Program-made: the position numbers and the translations under genes | Assembly (NCBI GenBank): GCA_945870225.1 | Contig: CAMBRF010000023.1 | Span: 1-43,226, forward strand | Length of the DNA: 43,226 bases | Direction of reading: 5' to 3' | Source: PVC group bacterium | GTDB taxonomy: Bacteria; Verrucomicrobiota; Kiritimatiellia; CAIKKV01; CAITUY01 | Shown: piece by piece, positions 32,631 to 41,636 of the stretch | Layout of the letters: every line of letters starts with the position of its first letter | Position numbering within the stretch: the first letter of the stretch is position 1 | The notes under the pieces: model-generated | What the model was told of the DNA's origin: nothing | What the model saw: the letters and a program-made list of their open reading frames with translations, nothing else | Databases searched by the model: none

Positions 32631-33827
32631 CTATTTACCGCTCAGGTCCAGACAGACCAGCCGACCCTTGTCGTTACGGCAATAGATGAGCCCGTTGCAT
32701 AGGGTCGGCATGGTCCAGCAGGTCCCGTCGATCACCTTCTGGCTCCACAGTTCGCGGTACCCCTCCGGACTGGCCTCAGCCACGGAGAGCACACCCCGTT
32801 CGCCCAGAACAATCAGCTTGCCATCGGCCAGGATAAGGCTCCCGAAGCCCGTCTCTTTATGGCTCCACCGGATGGCACCCGTGGCAGGATCGAGGCACCG
32901 CAATTCGGCCCCTCTGCCCACATTGCCGCTGTTGCCATAGACCAACGAACGCCACAAAACCGCACTGCTGAAATGACTGGCCAGATTCTTATTTTCCCAT
33001 TCAACCTTGCAGGCGGTTCCGGTCGGGCTTAACAAGGCGGCTCCTTTATCATATCCCGATGAAATCAGGACCTTGTCGCCGATAACCAGCGGATCCGCCG
33101 CATTGACGTCGTACCCCGTTTTCCAGGCATGCGACCACAACTCCTTACCCGTGGCGGCCTCAACCGCCTCAATCCCCCTGGCGGCAAATACCAGAACGGC
33201 TGTCACACGGCCCTGCTTGAAAAGAACCGGTGACGCATACCCGCTGCCCCCCGCCCCTGAGGACCATTTCACCAGGCCGGTCGCCTTGTCCACCGCTACC
33301 CCCCGCGCCCCGGCGTTGACGATCACCAGATTCCCCACCACCAGCGGGGAACTCGACAAGCCCCAACCGGGCACCTTAAGACCGATTTCCTTGGCCAGGT
33401 TACATTGCCACCGCACCGTACCCTTGCCCGCATCCAGACAGAGCACCACCCCTTCCCGGCTAATGGTGTAAACACTGTCCCCCTCGACCGTCGGCGTGCA
33501 TCGCGGGCCCGGATAACTGCCAGCCGGACAGGGATAGGCATACTCCCAGAGGTTCGTCCCTTTGACCGCATCCAGACAGACCACAACATCCATGCCGCTA
33601 CGATTCCCCATCGTGTAAAGCCGCCCGCCTTTGATCGCCACGGCCGAATACCCCGCCCCGACCTGCCCCTCCCACACGGTCCGGGCCACGGCGCCATTTT
33701 TGACCCAGCCCTTCTCCTGGGAAGTCCCGTCCCCGGCCGGTCCGCGAAACTGCGGCCAATCCGCCCCAAGCGCTGCCGCGACCAGACTCGCACCGACCAC
33801 CATCGCTGTTCCCATCGATTTCATCAT
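32631..33827 (-). CDS. secreted PQQ-type beta-propeller protein
   Basis: About 398 residues; the exact ATG among three at 33833-33824 is uncertain, but a G-rich Shine-Dalgarno favours 33827. A signal peptide (AMVVGASLVAAALGA) is followed by ADWPQFRGPAGDGTS, the motif that opens PQQ-like propellers common in planctomycetes and verrucomicrobia. Repeated blades have the pattern GxLYTMGNRSGxDVVVCLDAxKGTxLWEY and GRVTAVLVFAARGIEAVEAATGKELW. No dehydrogenase catalytic residues were identified, so this may be a structural or binding propeller rather than an enzyme. It is 12 bases from the convergent nrdJ gene. Confidence 0.8.
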   Translation of the reverse strand: MMKSMGTAMVVGASLVAAALGADWPQFRGPAGDGTSQEKGWVKNGAVARTVWEGQVGAGYSAVAIKGGRLYTMGNRSGMDVVVCLDAVKGTNLWEYAYPCPAGSYPGPRCTPTVEGDSVYTISREGVVLCLDAGKGTVRWQCNLAKEIGLKVPGWGLSSSPLVVGNLVIVNAGARGVAVDKATGLVKWSSGAGGSGYASPVLFKQGRVTAVLVFAARGIEAVEAATGKELWSHAWKTGYDVNAADPLVIGDKVLISSGYDKGAALLSPTGTACKVEWENKNLASHFSSAVLWRSLVYGNSGNVGRGAELRCLDPATGAIRWSHKETGFGSLILADGKLIVLGERGVLSVAEASPEGYRELWSQKVIDGTCWTMPTLCNGLIYCRNDKGRLVCLDLSGK

Positions 33828-33865
33828 GATCATTTCCCCCTCAGGGCATTCCGTGGCCCCGCACG

Positions 33866-34945
33866 TTAACCAGCCTTCATCAGCGGCGACAAATGCCGCC
33901 GCAGTTCCTCGTCAAGATTCCGCCCCCTGAATACACGAATCCGTTCATCCTGGCGCGCCAGAATACTCCGCCGCAGGGATTCATCCCGCGTCAGATGCCC
34001 CATCATCTCGGCCACCACCTCGAACCGTCTTTCGGAAAAAAGCACGCCGGCCCCGCCCATCGTTTCCGGCACGGCCGCGGCGGCATACGCTAGAACCGGC
34101 ACACGATGGACCATGGCCTCGATGAGCGGTATGCAAAACCCCTCATGCTCACTCATGCAAAGAAAGGCCCGGGCGCTCCGGAAACAGGCGTTAAGCTCCG
34201 ACTGACGGATGGGCCCGGTAAAAATAACCTCCTGCAGCCGGAGGTCACGCGCCATCGAGACCAGAAGCCTCTGATACCGCTCTGTTCCCGCGAAGGAACC
34301 TGCGAGAATCAGCCGCGAATTCGGCTCCACCGCTTTTTGAAAAAGCGCAAACGCTGAAATGACATCTTCAATCCGCTTGTTGGGCGCGCACCGGCCCACA
34401 AACAGGATATTGACCTTGCCGTCGGCAAACCGCCGGATCACGCCGCGATCCGGCGCGACATCCAGTGCCGAAAAATCAAGCATCAGCGGCAGAACCTGCG
34501 GCTGCGAATAGCCCCATTGCCGGAGTTCGTCCGCATTGTAGGAGCTGTCGGCCAGGTTAACCTCCGCCACCCCGGCCAGGCGCGCCGCCTGCTCACGACC
34601 CCGCGCCAGCACGTTCGCCGTGGAAGGCTGGATCAACCGGAAGTACTCGGGCGGCGTGATATTGTGGTAGAGAATGGCCTTCCGCCCGCGCAAGGAGGGG
34701 AACACCTCGTTGACACTGGACCCTATGGAAAGATGCAGAAGGGCCAGATCGTCGGCGGAACAGGCGGCCGGCAGGTCCTCCAGATCCAGCGCGTCACCGC
34801 GCAGTTCCGGCAGAATGCGTTTCCGCTCGCAGAAAATGTTGGACTCATAGCCCCAGTCCCGGAACAGGCGACGCATGACCAGCGCCTCATTGCTGATGGC
34901 ATCGCCCCGGTTAAACCCGGCAACCAGTTGATGAAGTGCGGCCAT
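33866..34945 (-). CDS. GT4-type glycosyltransferase
   Basis: 359 residues with the GT-B two-domain layout. The N-terminal acceptor domain runs to about 170. The C-terminal nucleotide-sugar domain contains NILFVGRCAPNKRIEDVISAF, RLILAGSFAGTERY and the E-x7-E motif EGFCIPLIE, followed by EAMVHRVPVLAYAAAAVPETMGGAGVLF. These are hallmarks of retaining family GT4. It starts nine bases after the TPR lipoprotein gene (AGGGAA before the ATG), so it is coupled to it. A role in exopolysaccharide or O-antigen synthesis is inferred; sugar specificity is unknown. Confidence 0.87.
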   Translation of the reverse strand: MAALHQLVAGFNRGDAISNEALVMRRLFRDWGYESNIFCERKRILPELRGDALDLEDLPAACSADDLALLHLSIGSSVNEVFPSLRGRKAILYHNITPPEYFRLIQPSTANVLARGREQAARLAGVAEVNLADSSYNADELRQWGYSQPQVLPLMLDFSALDVAPDRGVIRRFADGKVNILFVGRCAPNKRIEDVISAFALFQKAVEPNSRLILAGSFAGTERYQRLLVSMARDLRLQEVIFTGPIRQSELNACFRSARAFLCMSEHEGFCIPLIEAMVHRVPVLAYAAAAVPETMGGAGVLFSERRFEVVAEMMGHLTRDESLRRSILARQDERIRVFRGRNLDEELRRHLSPLMKAG

Positions 34946-34953
34946 GAAGTTCC

Positions 34954-36489
34954 CTATTCCGTCTCCGCCCGGCTGAGCTTTTTTCGCACGGCGTCATTGT
35001 CCGGAGCCTGCTTCAGGCTGAGGGTCCAGAACCGTTTGGCCTTGCGCGGGTTCTTGAGGGCCGCCCAGACATCCCCCATGTGCTCGGCGATCACGGGGTC
35101 ATCCGGCATGCGGACCAAAGCCTTTTCCAGATACGAAAGCGCCTCTCTGAAGGACTCCTTCCGATAGTACACCCAGCCCAGAGTGTCAAGAAAGGCCCCC
35201 TCCTCCGGCTGAAGCTTGAGGGCGCGTGTAACGTATTCCTGCGCCTTGTCGAGATTCAGACCCTTGACCGCCCACATGTACGCCAGATAGTTCAGAGCCT
35301 CGGCAAAATCCGGATTAAGCGCAACGCACCGTTCCATCAGACGCTCAGCCTCCTGAAAACGTCCGCCCTGATCGCAGGTGGTCCCGTACCAGAAATAGTA
35401 TTGGGGCTGAAGGGTCTTGGCCAGTGCCGGGTTCTTTTCAGCCGCTTTCTCAATCTCCTTGAATTCCGCGATCGCGGCATCGAACTGTTGCAACCGGCTG
35501 TAGAGTAGCCCCAGAAAGGCCCGGAGGCTTAAGTCGCCGGGATTATGCTCCATGGCCTCGCGCAGGGTCTTTACGGCCCTGGCGGGAGCATGCTTGATCT
35601 GGAGGTTTGCCAGTTGAAGCCAGGTTAACACATCCTGCGGCAGGGCCTGGACGCCCCGGACCAGGCACTCCTCCGCCCGGACCCAGTCACCCTGCGCTTC
35701 ATACACCTCACCCAGCAGCAGGACGATCTTGAAGTTTTCAGGCTGACTGACCGTCAGTTCCTGCAGCAGGGCAACGGCCCGGCGATAGTCCCCCAGCGCG
35801 GCACAGCAACGCGCGGTCAATTCTTTGACCACCAGATTGTCCGGCTGCCCGGTCCGCATCCGGTCAAAAAACTGGAGCGCATCGCGAGGCTGCCCCCCTT
35901 GAAGATAAAGGCGCCCCATGTTATCGCAAAATTCCAGAAGCACCGTATGATTACGGCACTTGGTCAGCCCCGTGTCGAGAGTCGCCAGAACCTTCTTCAG
36001 GTTGGCTTCCGCGGCATATAGGGTGGCGAGGCGGACGTAGGCCTCCGGACGGTTTGGCGCCAGGCGGATCGCCACGTCGAACTCACGGGCCGCCATCCGC
36101 ACCTGACCGCTCAATTGGTAGACGATACCGAGCAGTAGACGCAACTCAACGGAATCCGGATGATAGGACTTGGCGCGATTGAGCACCAGGAGGGCACGAT
36201 CATTCTCTTTCCGCGTCAGGTAGCCGGCCGCCACCTTGAGGGTCATCGGAAGGAAAGCGGGATCATTCTCCGCCGCCAGTCGGGAATGGCGGAGACTGGC
36301 CTCGAAGCCGCCCAGAGAAGATTCAAAAATAAGGGCCTGACTATAATGAGCCAGAGCCTCGGCCAAATCCGTATCTTCCGCCTGCGCGGTAACGCGAGTC
36401 CGGTCCGAGGCTCCCCTGTCGTCAAGCGTACGACATCCGACAAGGAAAATAAGCGGAACGACCGCGAGCCATGTCACTGGTGCCCGCAT
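34954..36489 (-). CDS. TPR-repeat lipoprotein
   Basis: 511 residues. The signal MRAPVTWLAVVPLIFLVGC has lipobox LVGC, so the mature protein is lipidated at the cysteine. The rest is a superhelix of about ten to twelve tetratricopeptide repeats: ...HSRLAAENDPAFLPMTLKVAAGYL..., LNRAKSYHPDSVELRLLLGIVYQLSGQ..., and EALNYLAYMWAVKGLNLDKAQEYV. Such proteins act as scaffolds; BamD/PilF/PelB-like roles are conceivable. It lies directly before the GT4 gene and may be a polysaccharide-assembly partner. Function cannot be narrowed further. Confidence 0.85.
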   Translation of the reverse strand: MRAPVTWLAVVPLIFLVGCRTLDDRGASDRTRVTAQAEDTDLAEALAHYSQALIFESSLGGFEASLRHSRLAAENDPAFLPMTLKVAAGYLTRKENDRALLVLNRAKSYHPDSVELRLLLGIVYQLSGQVRMAAREFDVAIRLAPNRPEAYVRLATLYAAEANLKKVLATLDTGLTKCRNHTVLLEFCDNMGRLYLQGGQPRDALQFFDRMRTGQPDNLVVKELTARCCAALGDYRRAVALLQELTVSQPENFKIVLLLGEVYEAQGDWVRAEECLVRGVQALPQDVLTWLQLANLQIKHAPARAVKTLREAMEHNPGDLSLRAFLGLLYSRLQQFDAAIAEFKEIEKAAEKNPALAKTLQPQYYFWYGTTCDQGGRFQEAERLMERCVALNPDFAEALNYLAYMWAVKGLNLDKAQEYVTRALKLQPEEGAFLDTLGWVYYRKESFREALSYLEKALVRMPDDPVIAEHMGDVWAALKNPRKAKRFWTLSLKQAPDNDAVRKKLSRAETE

Positions 36490-36504
36490 GTCCGACTTCC
36501 CGCC

Positions 36505-36594
36505 TTACTTGTTCTTATGCCGACTGGCCTTCTGGCGTTTACGTTGCTTATGTTTCGCCATCTTGGCCCGGCGTTTTTTCTTGATCGATCCCAC
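36505..36594 (-). CDS. 29-residue AURKAIP1/COX24-like basic protein
   Basis: A very short frame with GTG start at 36594 and AAGGAG seven bases upstream. The product begins GSIKKKRRAKMAKHKQRK and ends RHKNK: more than half Lys/Arg. It closely matches the small ribosome-associated AURKAIP1/COX24-domain proteins of bacteria (pattern MGSxxKKRRKRMxKKKHRKxxRxTR). Its good ribosome-binding site, distance from neighbours and lack of overlap favour a real gene. A ribosomal-subunit role is inferred from the family only. It is 38 bases downstream of the hisG stop codon. Confidence 0.78.
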   Translation of the reverse strand: MGSIKKKRRAKMAKHKQRKRQKASRHKNK

Positions 36595-36631
36595 AATGCA
36601 CTCCTTATTCAGTTAACTTCAACTCGACTGC

Positions 36632-37504
36632 CTACCGGATCACCTTGTTCAAGGGAAGCTCGATTATGCCTTCAGCCCCGACACGTTTCAATTCCGGAAT
36701 AATCTCACGAACCACCTTCTCCTCCACAACGGATTCCACTGCAACCCAGTCGGAAGAGGCAAGAGGATTGACGGTGGGCGCATGCAGAGACGGAAGAATC
36801 TTCGAAATGGCGGCCACCTTGGAGGCGGGCGCGTTCATCTTGAGCAGCACCCGCGACTCGGCCGCCAGGGCGCCTTGCAGCAACATCGCGATCTGCTCGA
36901 TCTTGCCCCGCTTCCAGTCATCCTGCCAGGTTTTCCGGTTGGCAATGAACTTGGTGGTGGACTGCAACACCACGTCCATGATGCGCAGGTTGTTGGCGCG
37001 CAGGGAGGACCCCGTCTCCGTCAGCTCCACGATCGCATCGACCAGTTCGGGAACTTTCGCCTCCGTGGCTCCCCACGAAAACTCGACTTGTGCCTCAACC
37101 CCGTTCTTCGCGAGATAACGCTTGGTCATCCCCACCGCCTCGGTGGCGATGCGCTTGCCTTGGAGATCCTTGACGGAATGAATCTTGGAATCGTTATGGA
37201 CCGCGACGACCCAGCGCACGGGGCGCATGCCCTGCTTGGCGTAGATCAGGTCGGCCACTTCATGCACGTCCGATCCATTCTCCTGAATCCAGTCAAAGCC
37301 TGTAATGCCGGCATCCAGCACGCCTAATTCGACGTAGCGGCTGATTTCCTGGGCGCGAATCAGGCGCGCCTCGATCTCCGGGTCATCCACGTTCGGGATG
37401 TAGGACCGGGATCCGACAGAAACCTTGAAACCCGCCTTCTGCAACATGGCGAAAGTGGCTTCCTGTAAACTACCCTTGGGCAGACCCAACACCAACTTGC
37501 TCAT
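36632..37504 (-). CDS. hisG: ATP phosphoribosyltransferase, long form
   Basis: 290 residues, the HisG-L form with a C-terminal ACT-like regulatory domain and so independent of HisZ. It joins PRPP and ATP in the first step of histidine synthesis and is usually inhibited by histidine. The N-terminus [23 protein letters not shown] is the family signature, and the segment around [22 protein letters not shown] forms the PRPP-binding region. [13 protein letters not shown] at the C-terminus is typical. AAGGAA precedes the ATG. No other his genes lie in the window. A related minus-strand set with TPR and COX24-like genes follows. Confidence 0.96.
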   Translation of the reverse strand: MSKLVLGLPKGSLQEATFAMLQKAGFKVSVGSRSYIPNVDDPEIEARLIRAQEISRYVELGVLDAGITGFDWIQENGSDVHEVADLIYAKQGMRPVRWVVAVHNDSKIHSVKDLQGKRIATEAVGMTKRYLAKNGVEAQVEFSWGATEAKVPELVDAIVELTETGSSLRANNLRIMDVVLQSTTKFIANRKTWQDDWKRGKIEQIAMLLQGALAAESRVLLKMNAPASKVAAISKILPSLHAPTVNPLASSDWVAVESVVEEKVVREIIPELKRVGAEGIIELPLNKVIR

Positions 37505-37598
37505 CTCACGTTCCTTTCAATATCATCAACCCTTTTGCGTTCGGGAAAAGGCGGCGGGATAGTAGGTGAATCGAAAGCGGGCGTCCATAACTATCTTG

Positions 37599-38222
37599 TC
37601 AGGAAATGCGGGCAATCCGCCCCTCCACCTGCACGCGCCCTTCCGCCAGCAACTGCAGGGCTTCGGGAAAGGCGATATGTTCCTGCTCCTGAATCCGCGC
37701 ATGCAACGTGGCGGGCGTGTCGGAATCCAGCACCGGCACGGTCTTCTGCAGAAGAATAGGCCCGGTATCGGTGCCCTCATCAACAAAGTGAACCGTGCAA
37801 CCCGCCACCTTGACCCCGTAATCGAGCGCCTGTTTCCAGGAGTCCACCCCGGGGAAGGCCGGCAAGAGGGCCGGATGAATGTTGAGAATACGGTGGGGAA
37901 AGGCCTGCAGCATCCCGCGCTTGATGATCCGCATGAACCCGGCCAGAACAATCACCTCGGCCCCGTACCGGCGCAGGACGGCCAGGGTGCGCTGCTCCGC
38001 CTCCCCGTCCAACTTGGTTTTAAACGGGGCGGCGCTGACGAATTCCGCAGGAATGCCCTGCTGGCGGGCCCGTTGAAGAATGAAGGCGTCCGGTACATCC
38101 GACAGCACACACACCACCCGGGCATTGAGCCGGCCCGCCGCAATGGCGTCGATAATGGCCTGGGCATTCGTCCCCTTCCCCGATCCGAGAATTCCTATGG
38201 CAAGCGGTGACGTCGGTTTCAT
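37599..38222 (-). CDS. purN: Phosphoribosylglycinamide formyltransferase
   Basis: 207 residues, the folate-dependent GAR transformylase of purine synthesis. IGILGSGKGTNAQAIIDAI is the GAR-binding loop. VLAGFMRII precedes NIHPALLPAFPG, which contains the catalytic Asn and His. VDEGTDTGPILLQ carries the catalytic Asp. No clear ribosome-binding site is visible. It is divergent from the murC-murB gene across 113 bp. Its position near hisG is probably incidental. Confidence 0.95.
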   Translation of the reverse strand: MKPTSPLAIGILGSGKGTNAQAIIDAIAAGRLNARVVCVLSDVPDAFILQRARQQGIPAEFVSAAPFKTKLDGEAEQRTLAVLRRYGAEVIVLAGFMRIIKRGMLQAFPHRILNIHPALLPAFPGVDSWKQALDYGVKVAGCTVHFVDEGTDTGPILLQKTVPVLDSDTPATLHARIQEQEHIAFPEALQLLAEGRVQVEGRIARIS

Positions 38223-38335
38223 GGGCGGGCATCATAAAGCGGGCCCCGCTTTCTGACAAGCCCCGAGCCCGTATCGATTGTATTTTTTTGTTCAGCCTCC
38301 CCTCTCCTGCGTGGTACGCTCCCGAGCCAGACACC

Positions 38336-40657
38336 ATGACGACCGGACCCTCTAACGCCGCGACCTTGAGAACCCTGATCCGATCCGGGCAGGGTCATGT
38401 CCATCTCGCTGGCATCTGCGGGATCGGAATGGCCGGGTTGGCCGTTCTCCTCAAGGCGCGGGGCTTCAAGGTGACAGGCTGCGACCTGATGATCAATAAG
38501 CTGGCCGGTTGGCTGCGCGCGCGCGGGATCGAGGTCGTTGAAAAACACTCCCCGACCCACATCAGCCCCGACGTCCAGTGGGTCGTGCGCAGTGCCGCCG
38601 TGGCGCTGGAGTCACCCGAAATCCAGGCGGCGAACGCGGCGGGCCTACCGGTTTTCAAGCGCGGCGAAGTGCTGCCGCTCCTGCTCGAGGGATCCGTTTC
38701 GGTCACCGTGGCAGGAACACATGGCAAAACCACCACCAGCGCCTTCATCGCACAAGTCCTTCGTTCCGCCGGGCGTGAGCCCTCTTTCTGTATCGGCGGG
38801 GAAGTCGAACCGCTCGGTGGCGTGGCGGGAATCGGACAGGGTGGGATTACCGTGGTCGAGGCCGACGAAAGCGACGGAACCCTGTCAGGCTACGCCCCCG
38901 AAATCGCCGTCATCACCAATATCGATTTCGATCACATGGAGCACTTCGCCAGTATCGAGGCCTTTGAGGACTGCTTCCGGGCCTACATCGAGGGAACCCG
39001 CCGCCGGCTGATCTACTGCGCCGATGATCCTCGCGCGACCCGCCTCTGCAAAGATCACCCGAAAGCCCACTCCTACGGTCTGGCCCCCGAAGCTGAATTC
39101 CGGGCTGTCTCCCTGCATGAGCACGCCACCGGGACCGAGTTCATCCTGATGCACCGACAGGAACAAATGGGCCGACTGACCCTCCCCGCCCCCGGTCGCC
39201 ATAATGTCCTCAACGCGCTGGCCTGCATCGCTGTCAGTCTTGAACTCGGGCTTTCGCTGGAAGACGTAAGGGACGGTCTCGCCAGCGTCAGCCTTCCCCG
39301 CCGCCGTTTCGACCGGCTCATCGACCGGGATGACCTGATGGTGGTCTCTGACTACGCGCACCACCCCGCGGAGATCACCGCCCTGGTCCGGGCGGCGGAA
39401 CATTTGCACCGCCCCCGCATCCTGGCCGTCTTCCAACCGCATCGTTACTCACGCACTCGGGCCCTCGGCCCCGATTTCCCGGCGGCGTTCAAAGGACTGC
39501 ATGAACTGGTCCTCCTGCCGGTCTATGCCGCCTCCGAGCCACCGATTCCCGGCGGCTCGATCTGGGACCTGTACCGGCACTGCCGGCAGGAAACCGGACT
39601 GAATGTGACCGTGGCCGGCTCGCTGCAACAGGCTTGGGATTACTATCGCGGTCAACTTCGCCTGGGCGATCTGTTGCTCGTCATTGGCGCCGGTGATGTC
39701 GAGCGGATCGGCACCTGGGCGCGCGACGCCCTGCAGCAAACCCGCGTGGAGAAATTGGAAACCTTGATCGGCCGGGCCATCCGACAGGTCGCACTCGACG
39801 CCACCCTCATCAAAGGCCAGGAGCCTCTCGCCGGCAAAACCACAATAGGCGTGGGGGGCCGGGCCGATCTCTGGATGGAACTGGGCTCCGAACGGGACTT
39901 GGTCAATGTTCTTAAATGGACCCGCGCGGAACTCATCCCGTTTCACGTCCTGGGCGGCGGCAGCAATGTCGTGGTCAGCGATCTGGGGGTTCGCGGGGTT
40001 GTGGCGCGCTTGAGCGGCGCGGAGTTCCGGCATATCGAAACACGCAAGGGATGGGTGGTGGCGGGCGCCGGGGTCCCCCTGCCCCGTCTGCAGGCCTGGA
40101 CCGAAGAACAGGCACTGGCGGGTCTGGAGTTTCTGGAGGGCATCCCCGCCACCGTCGGCGGCGCCCTGCGCGGCAACGCCGGCGCCTTTGATCATGCCAT
40201 TGGGGATCACGTCGCCTGGGTCCGCGGCTTCGACCGGAACGGCGAGCCCTTTACCCTGTCCCGGGAGCTTCTGGACTTTGGCTACCGACGTTGTCCCCGC
40301 CTGCGTGACCTGATTCTGGTCGAGGCCGCCTTTACCCTCGAGCCGGGAGACACCGCCCGGATTCGTCAGACCCGGAATGAACTGGCCGCCAAACGGGCGT
40401 GGATGAAGGGACTCCACTCGGCAGGATCGGTGTTCAAGAATCCCCCGGGCGACTTCGCCGGACGATTGATTGAACAGGCTGGCCTGAAAGGGTTAACCAT
40501 CGGGCATGCCAGCATTTCCCTGCAGCACGCCAACATCATTGTGACTGAACCGGGGGCCCGGGCTTCGGATGTGCTGGCGGTCATGGAGCTGGTTCGCGAG
40601 AACGTTCGCCGCCAATTCAACATTACCCTGGAACCCGAACTGGTCATCATGGCGTAA
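38336..40657 (+). CDS. murC: MurC-MurB fusion protein
   Basis: 773 residues from ATG 38336 (weak ribosome-binding site). The MurC half (about 1-460) contains HLAGICGIGMAGLAVLLK, the ATP loop AGTHGKTTTSAF (G127 to T132), EADESDGTL, HNVLNALACIAV and YAHHPAEI; it adds L-Ala to UDP-MurNAc. The MurB half (about 475-773) contains GVGGRADLW, VLGGGSNVVVSDLGV, EFLEGIPATVGGALRGNAG and SVFKNPPGDFAGRLIEQAGLKG; S698 lies at the position of the proton-donating serine. MurB makes UDP-MurNAc, MurC's substrate, so the fusion covers consecutive steps. Such fusions are known in Verrucomicrobiota-type genomes. No start or stop suggests a frameshift at the junction. Confidence 0.95.
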   Translation: MTTGPSNAATLRTLIRSGQGHVHLAGICGIGMAGLAVLLKARGFKVTGCDLMINKLAGWLRARGIEVVEKHSPTHISPDVQWVVRSAAVALESPEIQAANAAGLPVFKRGEVLPLLLEGSVSVTVAGTHGKTTTSAFIAQVLRSAGREPSFCIGGEVEPLGGVAGIGQGGITVVEADESDGTLSGYAPEIAVITNIDFDHMEHFASIEAFEDCFRAYIEGTRRRLIYCADDPRATRLCKDHPKAHSYGLAPEAEFRAVSLHEHATGTEFILMHRQEQMGRLTLPAPGRHNVLNALACIAVSLELGLSLEDVRDGLASVSLPRRRFDRLIDRDDLMVVSDYAHHPAEITALVRAAEHLHRPRILAVFQPHRYSRTRALGPDFPAAFKGLHELVLLPVYAASEPPIPGGSIWDLYRHCRQETGLNVTVAGSLQQAWDYYRGQLRLGDLLLVIGAGDVERIGTWARDALQQTRVEKLETLIGRAIRQVALDATLIKGQEPLAGKTTIGVGGRADLWMELGSERDLVNVLKWTRAELIPFHVLGGGSNVVVSDLGVRGVVARLSGAEFRHIETRKGWVVAGAGVPLPRLQAWTEEQALAGLEFLEGIPATVGGALRGNAGAFDHAIGDHVAWVRGFDRNGEPFTLSRELLDFGYRRCPRLRDLILVEAAFTLEPGDTARIRQTRNELAAKRAWMKGLHSAGSVFKNPPGDFAGRLIEQAGLKGLTIGHASISLQHANIIVTEPGARASDVLAVMELVRENVRRQFNITLEPELVIMA

Positions 40658-40663
40658 ACAGAT

Positions 40664-40692
40664 TTGATGCGGTTCATTTTGAAACCTGATAG
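40664..40692 (+). promoter_or_regulatory. weak candidate promoter for the TerB-like gene
   Basis: TTGATG (40664-40669), 17-bp spacer, TGATAG (40687-40692). Partial matches only. It sits just before the ATG at 40719 within the 61-bp gap after the Mur fusion. Confidence 0.3.
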
Positions 40693-40718
40693 ATTGGCAC
40701 CCTAATCAAGGAGAGCTC

Positions 40719-41084
40719 ATGACTTTGGAAAAATTATCACGCGACGAAAAACTTGCCCTGGTGGCCTTGACCGAAATGGTCGTCATCTCCGACCTCAATA
40801 TCACGGATGAGGAAGTGGCCAAGGTCGACGAGATTGTCGAGTCGCTGGGCGAGGAAACCTTCCAGGAGCTCGCCGATGAGGCGGAACGACGGTTTGCTGA
40901 TCGGGGCGCCCTCAAGACGTTTCTAAAAGGCATCGTCAGCCAGGAGGCCCGCGAGATCATTTTCGGCACCGTCCTTTCCGAGTCGCTGGTGGACACCATG
41001 CCCCACGAGCAGGCCGAATTCATGCAGTGGCTCAGCACCACCTGGGATGTGCCCGTGGTGTTGGAAGGCGGAGATAACGCATGA
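40719..41084 (+). CDS. TerB-like small acidic helical protein
   Basis: 121 residues, acidic and helical. The N-terminus (LSRDEKLALVALTEMVVISDLNITDEE) resembles the TerB fold of tellurite-resistance-type proteins, where acidic residues follow a hydrophobic helix and bind metal ions. The rest (EEVAKVDEIVESLGEETFQELAD) is less typical. AGGAGAG precedes the ATG. It overlaps the flavin-reductase-like gene by four bases (ATGA). The function is unknown, and the TerB label is tentative. Confidence 0.6.
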   Translation: MTLEKLSRDEKLALVALTEMVVISDLNITDEEVAKVDEIVESLGEETFQELADEAERRFADRGALKTFLKGIVSQEAREIIFGTVLSESLVDTMPHEQAEFMQWLSTTWDVPVVLEGGDNA

Positions 41085-41611
41085 GGCGGCTGCCCATTCC
41101 CTTTGAGTCCCTCACCCTGCCGGTCATCCGCAACATCCGGGACCAGTGGATGCTGCTCACGGCGGGGGAAAACTCGCCGGGCGAGTTCAATACCATGACC
41201 GTTTCCTGGGGCGGATTAGGAGTCATCTGGAACAAGCCGCTCGCCATGGTCGTGGTTCGTCCCAGCCGGTTCACCTATTCCTTCATGGAAAAACATGACA
41301 CCTTCACTCTCTGCGCCTTCCCCGGAGAGTACAAGGACCAGTTGACCCTCTGCGGCACCCGCTCCGGCCGGGCGATCGACAAAGTCAAGGCGTGCGGGCT
41401 GACACCCGTCCCCTCCTCCATCATTGCCGCGCCGGGCTTTGATGAAGCCGAACTCATTCTGGAATGTCGCAAGATGTATTACGACGACATCAAACCCGAC
41501 CATTTCCTGGCGGCGCATATCGAGAAGAACTATGGCGGGCACGATTACCACCGCATGTATTTTGGTGAAATTCTCGCCGTACACGGAACGTCAGCCTACC
41601 TTGGAAAATAA
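41081..41611 (+). CDS. flavin-reductase-like FMN-binding split-barrel protein
   Basis: 176 residues. The sequence MLLTAG...GEFNTMTVSWGGLGVIWNKPLAMVVVRPSRFTYSFMEKHDTFTLCAF matches the flavin-reductase-like domain (flavoredoxin group), where TMTVSW...P binds FMN. Later residues (CGTRSGRAIDKVKACGLTPV) are typical of the family. It may use reduced flavin or transfer electrons from NAD(P)H; partners are unknown. It overlaps the TerB-like gene by four bases and precedes the porin gene, which starts 26 bases after its stop. Confidence 0.83.
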   Translation: MRRLPIPFESLTLPVIRNIRDQWMLLTAGENSPGEFNTMTVSWGGLGVIWNKPLAMVVVRPSRFTYSFMEKHDTFTLCAFPGEYKDQLTLCGTRSGRAIDKVKACGLTPVPSSIIAAPGFDEAELILECRKMYYDDIKPDHFLAAHIEKNYGGHDYHRMYFGEILAVHGTSAYLGK

Positions 41612-41636
41612 ACCCACGACACTGAAAGGAAGTCCA

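Noticed and set aside
32600-32640. Bidirectional terminator between nrdJ and the beta-propeller gene
   Set aside because: Only a 4-bp AGCG/CGCT stem without a T-run is visible in the 12-bp gap.
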